A stretch of DNA of 58,783 bases from assembly GCF_002999335.1 (NCBI RefSeq), contig NW_020312166.1:1-58783 (forward strand), written 5' to 3'. The notes under the pieces were generated by a model that was not told where the DNA came from, searched no databases, and saw only the letters and a list, made by a program, of their open reading frames with translations. Below, in pieces: positions 24,701 to 36,100 of this stretch (its first letter is position 1; the number at the start of each line of letters is the position of its first letter). The translations under genes were made by a program, and so were the position numbers. This DNA comes from Cyclospora cayetanensis (lineage: Eukaryota; Apicomplexa; Conoidasida; Eucoccidiorida; Eimeriidae).

Positions 24701-25496
24701 GGTGTGTTGGAAGAAGCGTCACTGAGCGAGCATACCACTTCTAACTTAAATTCGCCTTATCCTTCAACACGAAACAAGCCCACTGGACAGCAACCCTAGC
24801 CACCAGTACATAACTACCAGCTACAGGATGGATCCTGTCATAACAAGCAAACTATTAGGAGACCCGGTAGGCCGCGTGTCCTCTCGACTGCGGTAGTTGA
24901 CTTAGATCACTGACAACCGAAATGTCTGCGTGTTGTACCACCAGCAAGGTGCTTGTGGAGAAGGTCACTGTCAGATGCCGCAAAAATATCAAACTCCAGC
25001 TGTGTCAGTATGTATTCTGTGTCCGGCAATTTTACAAAGCACCCCAGAGAACTACGGCAAAAAGCTGAGCCAGAAAGTTAGTCTGATCCAACGATTTCCG
25101 ACGTAGAGGGGGCAATAGCTAGCATGTCAAATGGCTGAAGCACGCCAGTTACTGGAGGTGGCTCACTGACAGCTCTCCCCAATGCACAAAGTTGTCCGTC
25201 CACCGCGAACATTTGTTGTGGGCCTATCCTATCCCACATGCCAAAGAGACGCGCCGCTTACACATCGATCTGTGCATTTTTCGACTGGTATTGAAGTACG
25301 CACTTCTGCGTGCATATGTTTGTGGGTGTTCATGAAAAATTTATCAGTGGCTTGAGTTTGTTGGGGTAGCACCATCGTGCACACAGGAAAGAAATGAATA
25401 ATTTCATGGCACGGCGCCAACATTCCCACTTGCGGCCTAGGAACAGGGCGGTAGGAGCGAGGAAAAGACGGTTTCAAAACCTGAGTGTTACTTTTA

Positions 25497-25864
25497 TCCT
25501 GAGTGACTGTCCAGAGGAGTGAACTTAAAGGTCTTTTGGGAGGGGGGTACGTTGTAGATCGCCGCAAATTGGATGTCGGTGACCTGACAAGGACCAACCG
25601 TCAACGTGGGCAGCATCAACAATAGAATGTATACCTTGGCATATATAATGCCGCACGTGATTTGCGATACACGGCAGTTTGCTAAGCTATTAAGAAATTT
25701 AGACAAAGCATCTCTATCGTTGGCATAGTAAGTTCGACTTCTCTTGATAGCACCTGGCGCAGCATTGTTCGTTTGCCACACTCAGTAGAAAATGGGAAGA
25801 GAGCATGCACGTGGAACAAAGGAGAAGACAGGAACAGTAACGCCAGTTTAGGCAAGACTGCCAT
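25497..25864 (-). pseudogene. Frameshifted small secreted-protein-like gene
   Basis: The ATG at 25864 opens a frame starting MAVLPKLALLFLSSPLFHVHA, a textbook signal peptide, followed by TECGK and a stop 60 codons in. Just after the cysteine the neighbouring frame is open and reads QTNNAAPGAIKRSRTYY and DALSKFLNSLANCRVSQI. It contains a possible 51-nt intron (gtatac...ttgtcag) after CGIIYAK and then VTDIQFAAIYNV. The size, signal peptide and spaced cysteines are reminiscent of coccidian surface/secreted antigens, but I could not match a family. One base change separates the two frames, so it is either a pseudogene or a sequence error. Confidence 0.35.
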
Positions 25865-26989
25865 TCATTGAGCCCTTCCAGCATCACACAACAAAACCCA
25901 CACGCCTCACACGCAATGCCGATCAGAAGCCTATTAAGCTACTTGCTATTGAGTGTTCATCAAGACTATTCCGTTTCTAATGAACAGCAGGCTTACACTG
26001 GAATAGTTTTCTTTTTTGCTCCGATTGACAATGGGCAAGCCAAAAACGGTACTCTATTAATTCGAACTACCGAGGCAGGGTCTTGCCAAAATAGTGTATA
26101 TACTGATTAAGCAATTCGCCCTAGTAGGTGCTTCCTAAAGAGCATCACCGGACACCAACTTTTGGGTGTAGTACATTGGACACCCCGCGCCCTCGAGGTT
26201 CCTACCAAAAGGTCCTCCGGCGCGTGCGCTGCGAAACGAAATTCAATTGATTTGCTGCTCTGTTACAGTTTCTGTCTTTTTTCACTGGTTGTAGATGGAT
26301 GTCTGCAATAGTGATCTTCAGCACACAAAAGGTGTTTTTTGAGGCCTGAGGGCAAGCATTATCTAACATACTAGCGACAAGTTCTAATTACTGATGTATC
26401 CTACCACTTGTCGTGAACAATCTGCACAATTTGAATCTAAAGGGCTACTACCAGCTATTAAACGTGGACGCTAGCACGGCTGAATGCAGTCCTTTCGGCT
26501 TGCAGAGTTACTGTGCAAAGACAAGTGGCGGTCAAACAAGTCGTCATGTCGATTGCATGAAATAAATGCTGCACTGCTACCATACGGGGCAATATGATTG
26601 ACTGTAAATGGTGGTAGGGTCTTAGTGCCATGTTATATCAAGCATAGTGGTAGCAGCAGGTCTGCTCGGCAGTGAGTCAGCATAAGTCAAAATCAACTAC
26701 ACAAATTCGGGTGTTTATTTGATGGGTATTGCTAAAGCTATGAGGAAAAAAGGTTTTACAAACAGCTTTGGTGCGACCGTTTTAAAAAAATGGTGAATAG
26801 AAAAGCGTTACGATGTAGTGCAAGTACTTTTACAGCTTCACGCCACTCTTAACGTGTAAGTACAATACAACGTCCTGGAGCTGCTGCTGCTTTCTCGAAG
26901 CAGTGCATTTTCAGCACACCGGGAGTGACCACTGGAGCTGACTAAGCAGCAACATACATTTTTAGTGGTAACAATCGCAAAGGAGAACT

Positions 26990-27316
26990 ATGTCAGATGC
27001 GCCAGCTGCTGGCCGAGTCTGCGATGACGTCGCGTCCTCTCATGGAATCATGGCACAGTCGGGGTGCAGAATTATAACATTACAGGTCAAGCAGAATACA
27101 GCCCGAAACTATCTTTGGGGCCTTGAGCGAAGAGTGGAGATGCGGATATATGAGGCGCTTGCCTCCCTGGCCCTTAGGCGTCCTACGTTTAAGCAGGAAT
27201 ACGGCAATACCGTCTTCGTAAGTGCGCCGACCGGAGCCTGCATCAGTGACAGTACAAAACCTCAAAATGTGGCTTTAGGTCAAGACACAGGAACGGTAAA
27301 TGCCTCTAGATGGTAA
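26990..27316 (+). CDS. Short open frame, doubtful
   Basis: A 108-codon + strand frame with an ATG start (ATGTCAGATGCG) ends just before the 3' end of the - strand guanylate cyclase gene. It has no recognisable motif, signal peptide or polyresidue run, and it probably overlaps the cyclase 3' UTR antisense. Listed only because the stretch otherwise holds nothing. Confidence 0.12.
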   Translation: MSDAPAAGRVCDDVASSHGIMAQSGCRIITLQVKQNTARNYLWGLERRVEMRIYEALASLALRRPTFKQEYGNTVFVSAPTGACISDSTKPQNVALGQDTGTVNASRW

Positions 27317-27394
27317 CGGGCTTACGCTAGCTTTTTCTAGACGTGAAGGCTGAGGTGTCCTCGCTGCTGTAGAGGCAAACCATGCTTGTAGCGC

Positions 27395-30110
27395 CTACCT
27401 AGACGTATCAAAAGGCTCAAAGGGCAGTTTAGACGGTAGAGAGTCCCTTGAATCTCCAAGGGGCTTCTCAGTGCTACTCCCCGATAGGCTGTCCAAGCCA
27501 GAGGATGCCTCATGCTCACGCTGTGAACTGGAACGTTCAATTCCGCAGACATTTGCGTCGAATGCGCTCTGAACTGTGAAGATTGTTACCTCGCGGTGAA
27601 TCACGCGGATTTTCTTTAGCAATACAAAAGCCACATGTCGACTGAGAACACATCAATCATTCCGTACAAGACACAGTGCAGTGTGAATAAGCAACTATGC
27701 AGCGGTTTTCAAACTTGTGCAAAATACCAACTTGTGGCCTCATTAAAACAGCTGACTCACTCGCAGCAATGGGGTTCACTGTGTTCTTCTTGTTGGAAAG
27801 CAACTTTGAATTCTTTTGAGCAGCATATTTGACCTGGAACGCCGTTGCTTTCTATGTCGTTTCCAACAAGTACATCAAGACCCCACAGGTCGTATCGCAG
27901 ACGTCTACTCCCGATCACGCCTCCGACACAAGAGCCGACGTGCAGCCCGATGCGCATGTTCAGCCCAGGGATTTGCATTTCATCCCTTACCGCTTGTACA
28001 TGTTCAAGCATTTGCCGTGCCATACACAATACCCGGCACGCTTCGTCTGCCTCATGGCGCTCCGCACGCCATCCCCCAGCATCTCCGCCGCATGAAGCCT
28101 CCCACTGAGAGTGCCATCGAGGAGTTGTAAAGGAATCTGCCTGCCCTAGTGTTCCAGGCATCCCGTGTCGCACCGTAGCAGCCTCATGCGCCGCCCCTGC
28201 TATTGCTTCATGCGCTGGGGAGTCGATATGCAATCCAGACACCGCAACGTAGGCGTCTCCAATGGTGCATAGCTTGTAAAGGTTCAGAGCAATGGTGTCT
28301 CTGTCAAATCGTGTGAAGAGACGCTGTAAAAGAAGAGTAGGCAAGAAAACCCCTCTCCCTTGAGATGCCAGTGCAGGCCTCCTGATAACCTAAATATATC
28401 CCTGGTGTGAATGGGCATGTCTGAGAAGGAAGATGTTCGTTCACGATGGGTAGTAGAGGCATTGCAACAGCTAAGGCATCTGCAGAGAGGCTCATAAAGC
28501 GCCATAACAAGGGTTTGCTTACTTGGAGAAGCGAAAGAACCTGCTCCGCACTGACACTCCTAGACCACGCCGTAAATCCGCATATATCCGCGAACAGAAA
28601 CGCCAGGGATTCATGGGAGTATGCAAGCCGCAAATTGTCGTTTTGGAACTCAACAAGTAGCTCCTTTGGAAGCATGTCATTTAGCAGTTCCAGACTGCGT
28701 CGCTCTAATGCACTCGCTTCCTGATTCACGATGTACGTCTGCCGGTCCTCATGCTCCTGCACACACCCAATGCTCGATAAATGCATGCGCTGCCATACGA
28801 GCCAGTCATTGTTTTGCCTGCATGCTAGATGCCACACAGGTGTGATGTGGCGCGGCGTCAACTCATAGACGTACCCGCACGTAGCAAGATATGAGATTTA
28901 CAACAAGGAGCAATGATACTATTAAAATGCCGCGCAGGCGTTCCGTCGTGGCTGGTGATGCCAACAGGGCACTGCTCAGGCTTGCCTGAGTACACATGCA
29001 GACAAAACGATTGATTCAAGATTTATAGTCAGTGCAGACACTGATATAGGCAATGTGGCAGCCTTTTACAGCAAATGCCGACAGACAGCATGGGGCCAAG
29101 AGTGACAAATGGAGCTGCTGTTGCTTACAGAGATGAGAAGCGCATCCACAAAGATGACGTGTTGAAACAAAAGGCCGGTGTTGTGGTGCACCAGGGTGAG
29201 GAAGAAAGAGAGCTCTACAGTGTCCGCAGTGTGCCAATCCGCGACGTTTTCCTTGCTAAGTATGCCACACACACACACACCCGTGGAAACACTATTCCGT
29301 TAGACGAGAAGACATGATGCAAGGGCATAAGCAGCCTCGTTCAGTATACAAAAATCCGAGCATCAATCACAATAATTAGAGACGGACAAAGACCTTTTCT
29401 CCGTAAGGGCGCTTGCTGAGAGCCTTCTGTCTGGACAGCCAGCAGCAAGGAAGCTCTATCGAATGGTGCTCTGGTGCTTACCCTAAAGAACTTGAATTTG
29501 TCAGTACAAAGGCCAGTGCAGCGAAAATGAATAACAGATTAAGCCAAAATATCAGCCAGCGTATTCCCATCCACTGAAAGTAAACGAATCAGAGAATGTT
29601 AGCAGCCTATTGGTGGGCAGCAAAAACCTTTTTGTGGGTGCACTTGCAAGCCTCCTGTCTGCACAGGCATCAAGGCAGCCCTATCGAAAGATACTCTGGC
29701 AGATCAGAAAGTTGAGCAGTTGTGAGCTTCTGCTCTGTAAACTCACTGAAATACTTGCCCTCTGCCTGTAATGAAGAAGCAGCCAAAGCAAGAGGACAGC
29801 ACAAGCGACGAAAGATCTGACGCTCCAAACAAGCATGCGCTGCGTTTGAAACAGTTCGCATGTTGCTGGCGACAAACGGTCCATCGAGAGGAAGGCGACC
29901 GATTCATGAACAAATGCCACCTGCAGTTTAAGAGACACGCATGCACATCGATACATTCCGCATTCAGCTTGCAAATCTCTCGAAAGCCGTAACAATCGTC
30001 GGGAGCTGCGGAGTGTTGAGGCTCGTAGTACAATAAAACGGCTTCTATATAGACATACAAATTGTAGAAACTCACCAAAAAAATAATGAGCGCCTGCTCA
30101 ATTGCATTGA
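27395..30110 (-). other. Second membrane set and C2 cyclase domain of the fusion
   Basis: Membrane helices occur at about 30090 (LIIFLVSFYNLYVYIEAVLL), 29560-29500 (WLNLLFIFAALAFVL), 29220-29120 (with the HHNTGLLF signature of this family) and 28950-28890. C2 follows: LNDMLPKELLVEF, LFADICGFTAWS (about 28600-28565), then exon 28323-27761 with KLCTIGDAYVAVSG and MRIGLHVGSCVGGVIGS, and RYDLWGLDVLVGNDIESNG. The last exon 27641-27395 gives RHVAFVLLKKIRVIHREV and a serine-rich tail. Both metal-binding Asp (FADICGF, IGDAY) are present; the Asn/Arg pair expected in the VNxAxRM position is not (VGNDIES). C2 therefore supplies the metal half of the active site and C1 the purine half. Confidence 0.88.
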
Positions 30111-33100
30111 TATGGGCCTTATTGGAATAAAAGTTGTGCTTGTAGCTGTCTTCCATTTCACTTCGGCAGAATCGAAGGCGCACCATATTCATGTGGGCAT
30201 TCCATCCAAAGGCGCGGGCAAACCTTGAAGCCAGTTTAGACCGCTTTGCCTCGTCCCCGTCATCTGCATTCCTGCAAAGTGGTTCTTCGATTTCCGTTCG
30301 GCCAGCGCCTGCTGGAGGATCTGGACAGGAATTTTCTATCGAGGAAGAAACAGCACTTCTGTTGCGGTCGTTTGGCTGCCTCCCATAGGAACTGCACTTC
30401 CGGCGTTTGCCACTAGAGCCCAGTTGGGCTGGCATGAAAACCAAGGCAACTGCATGCGTAATGCGTTGCATGCGCTCATAGCCGCGCCAGCGTGAAAAGC
30501 GATCATTCGAAAGCGTTGAGCGTCTGTCGTATGGGATTGACTCTTTCGCCTGAAAAACGAAGTCTGCAGTGATGCCACCATCGTTCGGCTCGCCGTGGTC
30601 CAAAGCCGCCAGTGGTCCTCCGGCAGGGGCGTCTGAAAAGCTGCACGAATGTTGCCGTGGGCATGCAGGGCGGTTCGGCTGGCCGTCGCAGGAGTAGTCG
30701 CTGATGATACTCAAGCTCTGACACCCAGCGGAGTGGTAAGGTTCATCCACATGCGGTATACCCCGTTGTGCTTCTGAAGAGAAAATGGCTCTCAAAGCGC
30801 CACTGGAGGTCGTCGGAGAGGTTTGATCTGCGTCAGCGATGCTGGTGTTCGCAGCTGCCGCGTTAAGGCTTTCGCCTTGGTGCATGCGATGTTGCCGAGG
30901 CCACTGCGCGACGCCTTGGCACAGGGATGAAACATCCTCGCTCTCTTGGCCGTAAGTTACAGTGCTACTTCCAACTGTAATGGTGCGACAATGCCCACCC
31001 GATTCAGGGCAGCGAGCTGAAGGGTCGTCCAATGTACTCCGCATGACCACCACATGGTCAAGCATGTACGTCTGCATGGGGCCTGGCAGGAAAGCACAGC
31101 GCACCTTGGGGGCCTAGTAGCATAAAGTTACACTGCGTTCAGGCGTGACTGAGGGAGACGATGAAGCCAGCCTTTGCTAAACAGTACTGCAGATAGGCTT
31201 CTCGCTGCACTAGCGTCAAGTGCACTCCATGGCGAACCTTTGCCCTTCACGTCGACAATGACCTCCCTCCACTTGAATTGGTGGTCATGGGCAACAAGGC
31301 GGTGGGTTGCGCCGCTTATATGGATTCCGTCAGCCACACCTGCAAGTTTCACATTATGGACAAGACAACTTTACCAGAACGATGAACGCAGGCCCACCAG
31401 TGCAAGTTACACGCAGTCACGAACTTGGCACCAAAATGCCATGAAGGACAGCTGCTCTGAAAGGGGCATTGTACATAGAGCCGATACAGATTTCAGCAGT
31501 GCAGTAACAGAGGCTGGCACGCCTCCCTAAGCAGAGCGTTGCATGCTGAGCGGTCATTCGTGGATGTGTAGGACGTCTCTTCATGCAATCAGATAAACAA
31601 AGCAGCACTGCCACGTTTCGAGGCGGGCTAAAGGGGCGGTGTAGATGGAATAGACGACTATGGTAAGCGATGCAGTTTCACAGATTCGCATCAACCGAGG
31701 TTCTGTGTGTGTCCTGTAGCGCACTGGTACTTTTCATCCTTGAAGCGGTGTTGACCGTATCGCCAAAGAGGGCGTACTGTGGCTTCCGCGAGCCCACGAC
31801 GCCACTGTGAGAAACACAGGCAGCAGACAAAAACGCTACATTGTCTAAAAGAAGTCGGACGACCAATGAAGCTTTCTCACGCGACAATACGTCCCCGGGC
31901 TCTTGTTGCTTTAGGCTGTGGCAGAGCCCTAATGCAAAAACCGATCAACGCTCGGCTTCATGGATTCCAGCACACACCTAATCACATTTCCACTGTGAAT
32001 GCCAATCTTAACTTGCACTCGGCGGGTTTGCCTTTGTCCACCAATGTCGTTAGCTGCTGGAGAGAGGCCATTCTCCTGCGGTGCACTCTGTTGGCAAGGA
32101 ACTGACTCTCCTGGCGCCCTAGTTGGCATCTCGGCAGAATCATATGTAATATACATCGTTACCTGGAGCATTGCCAATGCCGTCCTACGACAACGCGCAG
32201 CGCCGCAGCATTGCAACAGAAAGACCATCAAAAATGCTTCCTACTTCGCATTAAAATACGGCACTAATTTTAGATGCCGGACACACCCAACGGATCTGCC
32301 ACAACCAAGAAACCTGTGTATCATCATGGCTTTCCAAAATAGTGCAGCAACTCTCACTCCACAGCACTGAAGGCGCCCTGCTGAACTTTGGCGAGATCGC
32401 GTTCGCTGAAGGAATCCCTTTCCTCATTCATTTGTCCGGCAGCACCATCCCACAAAACGGGGTCATTAAGCCCTGACGTACACCAGACGCTACGCATTGC
32501 CGGAAGGCATAGCATTGTTTCGACAAAAACTTCCTCAGCCTTCCCTCCACTACCTATTATGCTGCGTCCCCTCGCAATAGGGGTAGGATATGCAGCCGTT
32601 CAGTCAGCACTATATAAAACACGATAGTCAGGCAATTACTCGAAAAAACAGACCTGTGCACCCCCTGCTAACAAATACCCATCAACATGTTTCGAAGGGT
32701 CTTGCCTGCGGCAGCAAGGTATGTTTCAAAGACGGTCTCGATCTTGACCAGTTGGAACTGCTCGCTCAACTTGTCGAAGCACAGGAAGAGGGCGTCTAAA
32801 AGCTTCACCAAATCCTGAACGGGAAGCCGAAGTCAGTACTCCAGAGGCCACTTTTAGGGGTGGATCACCTCCCAGGCACGCTATTGCATGTACAGCGTTG
32901 CCACGCAGCAGTGCACGCATGGCATTACAGGGTCATATTGAAAAGGCGTAACCCCCGCAGGGAGTTTGAGCAGCAGACAATTACGCGCCTACGACTCTGC
33001 ACTAACCTGTGGCAGTGAAAAGGCACAGACCAGAGTGTGGAAGTCCGCCACGTCGCAAAAGAGAACTGATAGAAAAAGGGGTGGTGAGCACAAATAGTAG

Positions 33101-36100
33101 GGGATTCCGTTGGGCATATCCATTAGCCTGAGACGCAAAATGGATCGGTTAATCTAGGAGCGCTGAACGAGCCACATGTGTACGAAAGCATACGTTTCAG
33201 CATCACCAGAGGCCTCTTCAGAGCTCACGAATACGAGGGAACAAAACAATGTACTTGCCTGTGGTCTCTGTGCGCCGCAGAGAGCATTTTGGCCACAACG
33301 AAGGACGGTAGCATCGTATTTAGGATCTCCCTGCTGCGCATGCGCGCTGCTTGAACCTGAGCAGACCCTCAGTAATACATCATGCAATCGGCTTGCATTC
33401 ACGCCTCCACTACTTGCAGGGGAGGGGAGAGAATGGATGCAAAGAACATGGTTATCTACTCGCTTAGAGTTTGCTTCAGCACGCTGTCTGCGGCAATTGG
33501 AGCATGCGGCATGCCTGAGTGTCTAGAAGAAAGCGCTTCCGCTGGTTGTATTCTTGTCGATAGCCGCCAAATGCCATGAGTGCCACAAGCCCTAGGACCC
33601 AAGGGATGTAGGCCAAAAGCTGCCAAGTGCACAGACACCGAGGCTCCCGACTACTCAGAATTTCCTCCGGGGTCAAGCCTGTGTCGTACGACGCTGCAAC
33701 AGCCAGCAATTCCTGCCGTGTCTTGAGTGGAGCCATCAGTTGATGCAGTTCTGAGTCTGCTGGGATGCAGCGGCCCAGCCGATCGAGAGAAAAGCCCTCC
33801 TCACAGCGCGAACTGGTGACGGGGAAAAGAAGACGAGGAGGCGAAATTGCACACGCGAGACGGCAGAAATATGACTGGTTCCAAAACGAAAGAAGGTAAC
33901 GCAATACGCTTGTAAAAACGTAGAGCAAGTTTACTGCCGTGGCCAACTTGAACGGAAGCCTCAGCATCACGGCAAACACGAGGATTAGAGCCAAGCTGCA
34001 ATCTATTCCATCTGCGGACTGCAGAAGTCAAATACAAGGCACAGAAAAGCAGCAGCCCGATGCACTCAAGGCGATGCACGAATTTGGTGGAGATTTGCGA
34101 CATAGAAGGAGTCTTATGAGGGTGCTGAGGGGCGACAGATGCCCAGCATTTACGCAAGCTAGCTCACCAGCTTGTAATCAATCACATTTTGCAGGATGAT
34201 GTAGGTTACAGCAGAGGCGCTGACGATGAGCTCAAATCTACTGGCAAAGGAATGGCGAAAGGTGAAAAGTAAAAGTATAATAATGGGTATGGTGGGTAGA
34301 ATCAAAAGGAGAAACTCGCTGAGCGACCTCGGGCCCTTGATGTCTTTTTGGACAGCGATCGCGACGAGGGTGAATGTCAGCCATAACACGAGCAAAACAA
34401 TAAGTGTGGTGCGAAAAACAATGGTGGATCGCAGCAATTCCCTGTGACGCGCGACCTGGTAGTCTGCCTCCAAGTAGGGGTCTCGAAACGTCAGCGTAAT
34501 GCCCTTGAACGCTTCATTTGCCCGTTGCTCTGTGGCCGCTTTATCTCCCACCGCAGGAGGCGCAAGTGAGGCAGCAGGTTCAAGTTCGCTATCAGCGTCG
34601 AAGGAACTGTCACACGACCATTCATCATCCACAACCATGTTGCCTTCAACTTCCAAACTAGTCGTTTCGGAGAGAACTCGCCGTGAATGCTCGTCTTCGC
34701 CGATTTCTGTTGTCATCCCAATAACTGACAAAAGATTCGTTCCCGAGGCCGCTGTCTGCCATGCGCTTTCCCAGGGTGGGGAAGTGAGTACTGGGCTTTC
34801 TGAGGCTGCGACACCAACCACAAATACATATACGTGCACAGCGCAGCACAGAGATTACCAAGAGACGCGGATGCGCAGAGGGCTTTCGAGCAGGTCAAGA
34901 GTTACGGCTGCCGAATCTTACCGACTGTTATAGCCCTTGACGAGCGGGGAAGGACGTTCGCGCTGGGATAAAAGGAGAGAGCATGACGAATTGCCTCGCT
35001 GTTTCGCAAGGAGAAGCGAAGTGGAGGTGGAAGTCGCGCTGCGATCCTCTGAAGAAGCAGCAGATGCTGTTGCCTGTGGTGAGCGCAGAAAGTGCTTCTA
35101 GGGACCCCAGTGTGTCGTGGCAACACATGGCTGCCATGCAAGTTCAGCTTCTCCAAACGCTGCACCTCCAACTGATTACCGTGTGCTTCAGGCGATCCCC
35201 TGTTGACTTCTATCTGCCTCAGGGTTGACACGTCAAAAGCGTCAATGTTGCAGCAGAATTCACAGACATGCTGCGGCACCGCTGCTGCCTTCCGTTTGCT
35301 GGAATCCACAGAGGTGAAAGGCCTGTGCGGCGGCTGATTCTGTGCTGATAATAATCCCTGCATGCGGTCATCTGCTTCGCCCTCCAAGGCTGCAGCAGCA
35401 TGTGCCTCAAAGCATGCATCATCAGTGGCCTTTAGTACCGTCTCGGGGCCCAGCAGCGTACTGAACTGCCGGAAGATGCCTGCCAGAAGTAGGGTGGCAA
35501 TGATGCAGGGAATGAGCACTAGCCACCATGCTAGGAAGCTGTATGGCATGAGTCGAAGGTACGACACAACGCTGGTGCCCCCCTTAGACAGCATGCTCTC
35601 CAGAAACAATATGAGCCAGGGGACGATTATCAGCGCAACAACGGGCAGGAGCAAAACACAAAGCCCTAGGCTGGCACAGAATCGCATCTTCAGCCGCAAA
35701 AGCCGTCCGGGAGCTCTGGCTAGCCCGCCTTGGGTGTCGCAGCTCGCCGAGAGGCCACGTTCCGTCTCCGTGTTTGCCCTTAAGGAGCCGATCCAAACGG
35801 ACATGCTAGACATCTTCATGTCTTCAGCTGAGCTGTAAGGGATAGCAATCATATCGAGAGAGGCTGAGAAACGATCCACGGTGTGCACCTGTTGGGAAAC
35901 GGCCTCTGTACAGCTGCCCGTTGGCATTGCAGGCCGAGCTAAAGAGTTCCCCGGGGGGCAGTTCTCCTTGAGAGCTTCCTCGCTAGACCTCCCACGGCAA
36001 GACAAGCCTCGGTCTAAGGGGATCGTTTGAAGAAGAAGAGGGCGCATAGCGTCCGCAGAGCACCCACAGCTCCTCCGATCGCCATGCAGCCTTCCTGCGA

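Larger units (their letters stand above)
17300..26985. other. Repeat-poor, gene-poor block
   Basis: Nearly 10 kb without CAG/CTG runs, with more A/T than the flanks and only short open frames. I recognise no intact gene, tRNA or rRNA. Two broken secreted-protein-like frames lie inside (21100-21784 and 25497-25864, - strand) and are listed separately. A short stretch near 18370 (PALVLVHPDDQYD) faintly resembles the RT connection of a gypsy element, but nothing around it supports that. A (GT)n run lies at 24355-24380. The contrast with the CAG-rich flanks matches the segmental organisation described for Eimeria chromosomes. Confidence 0.6.
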
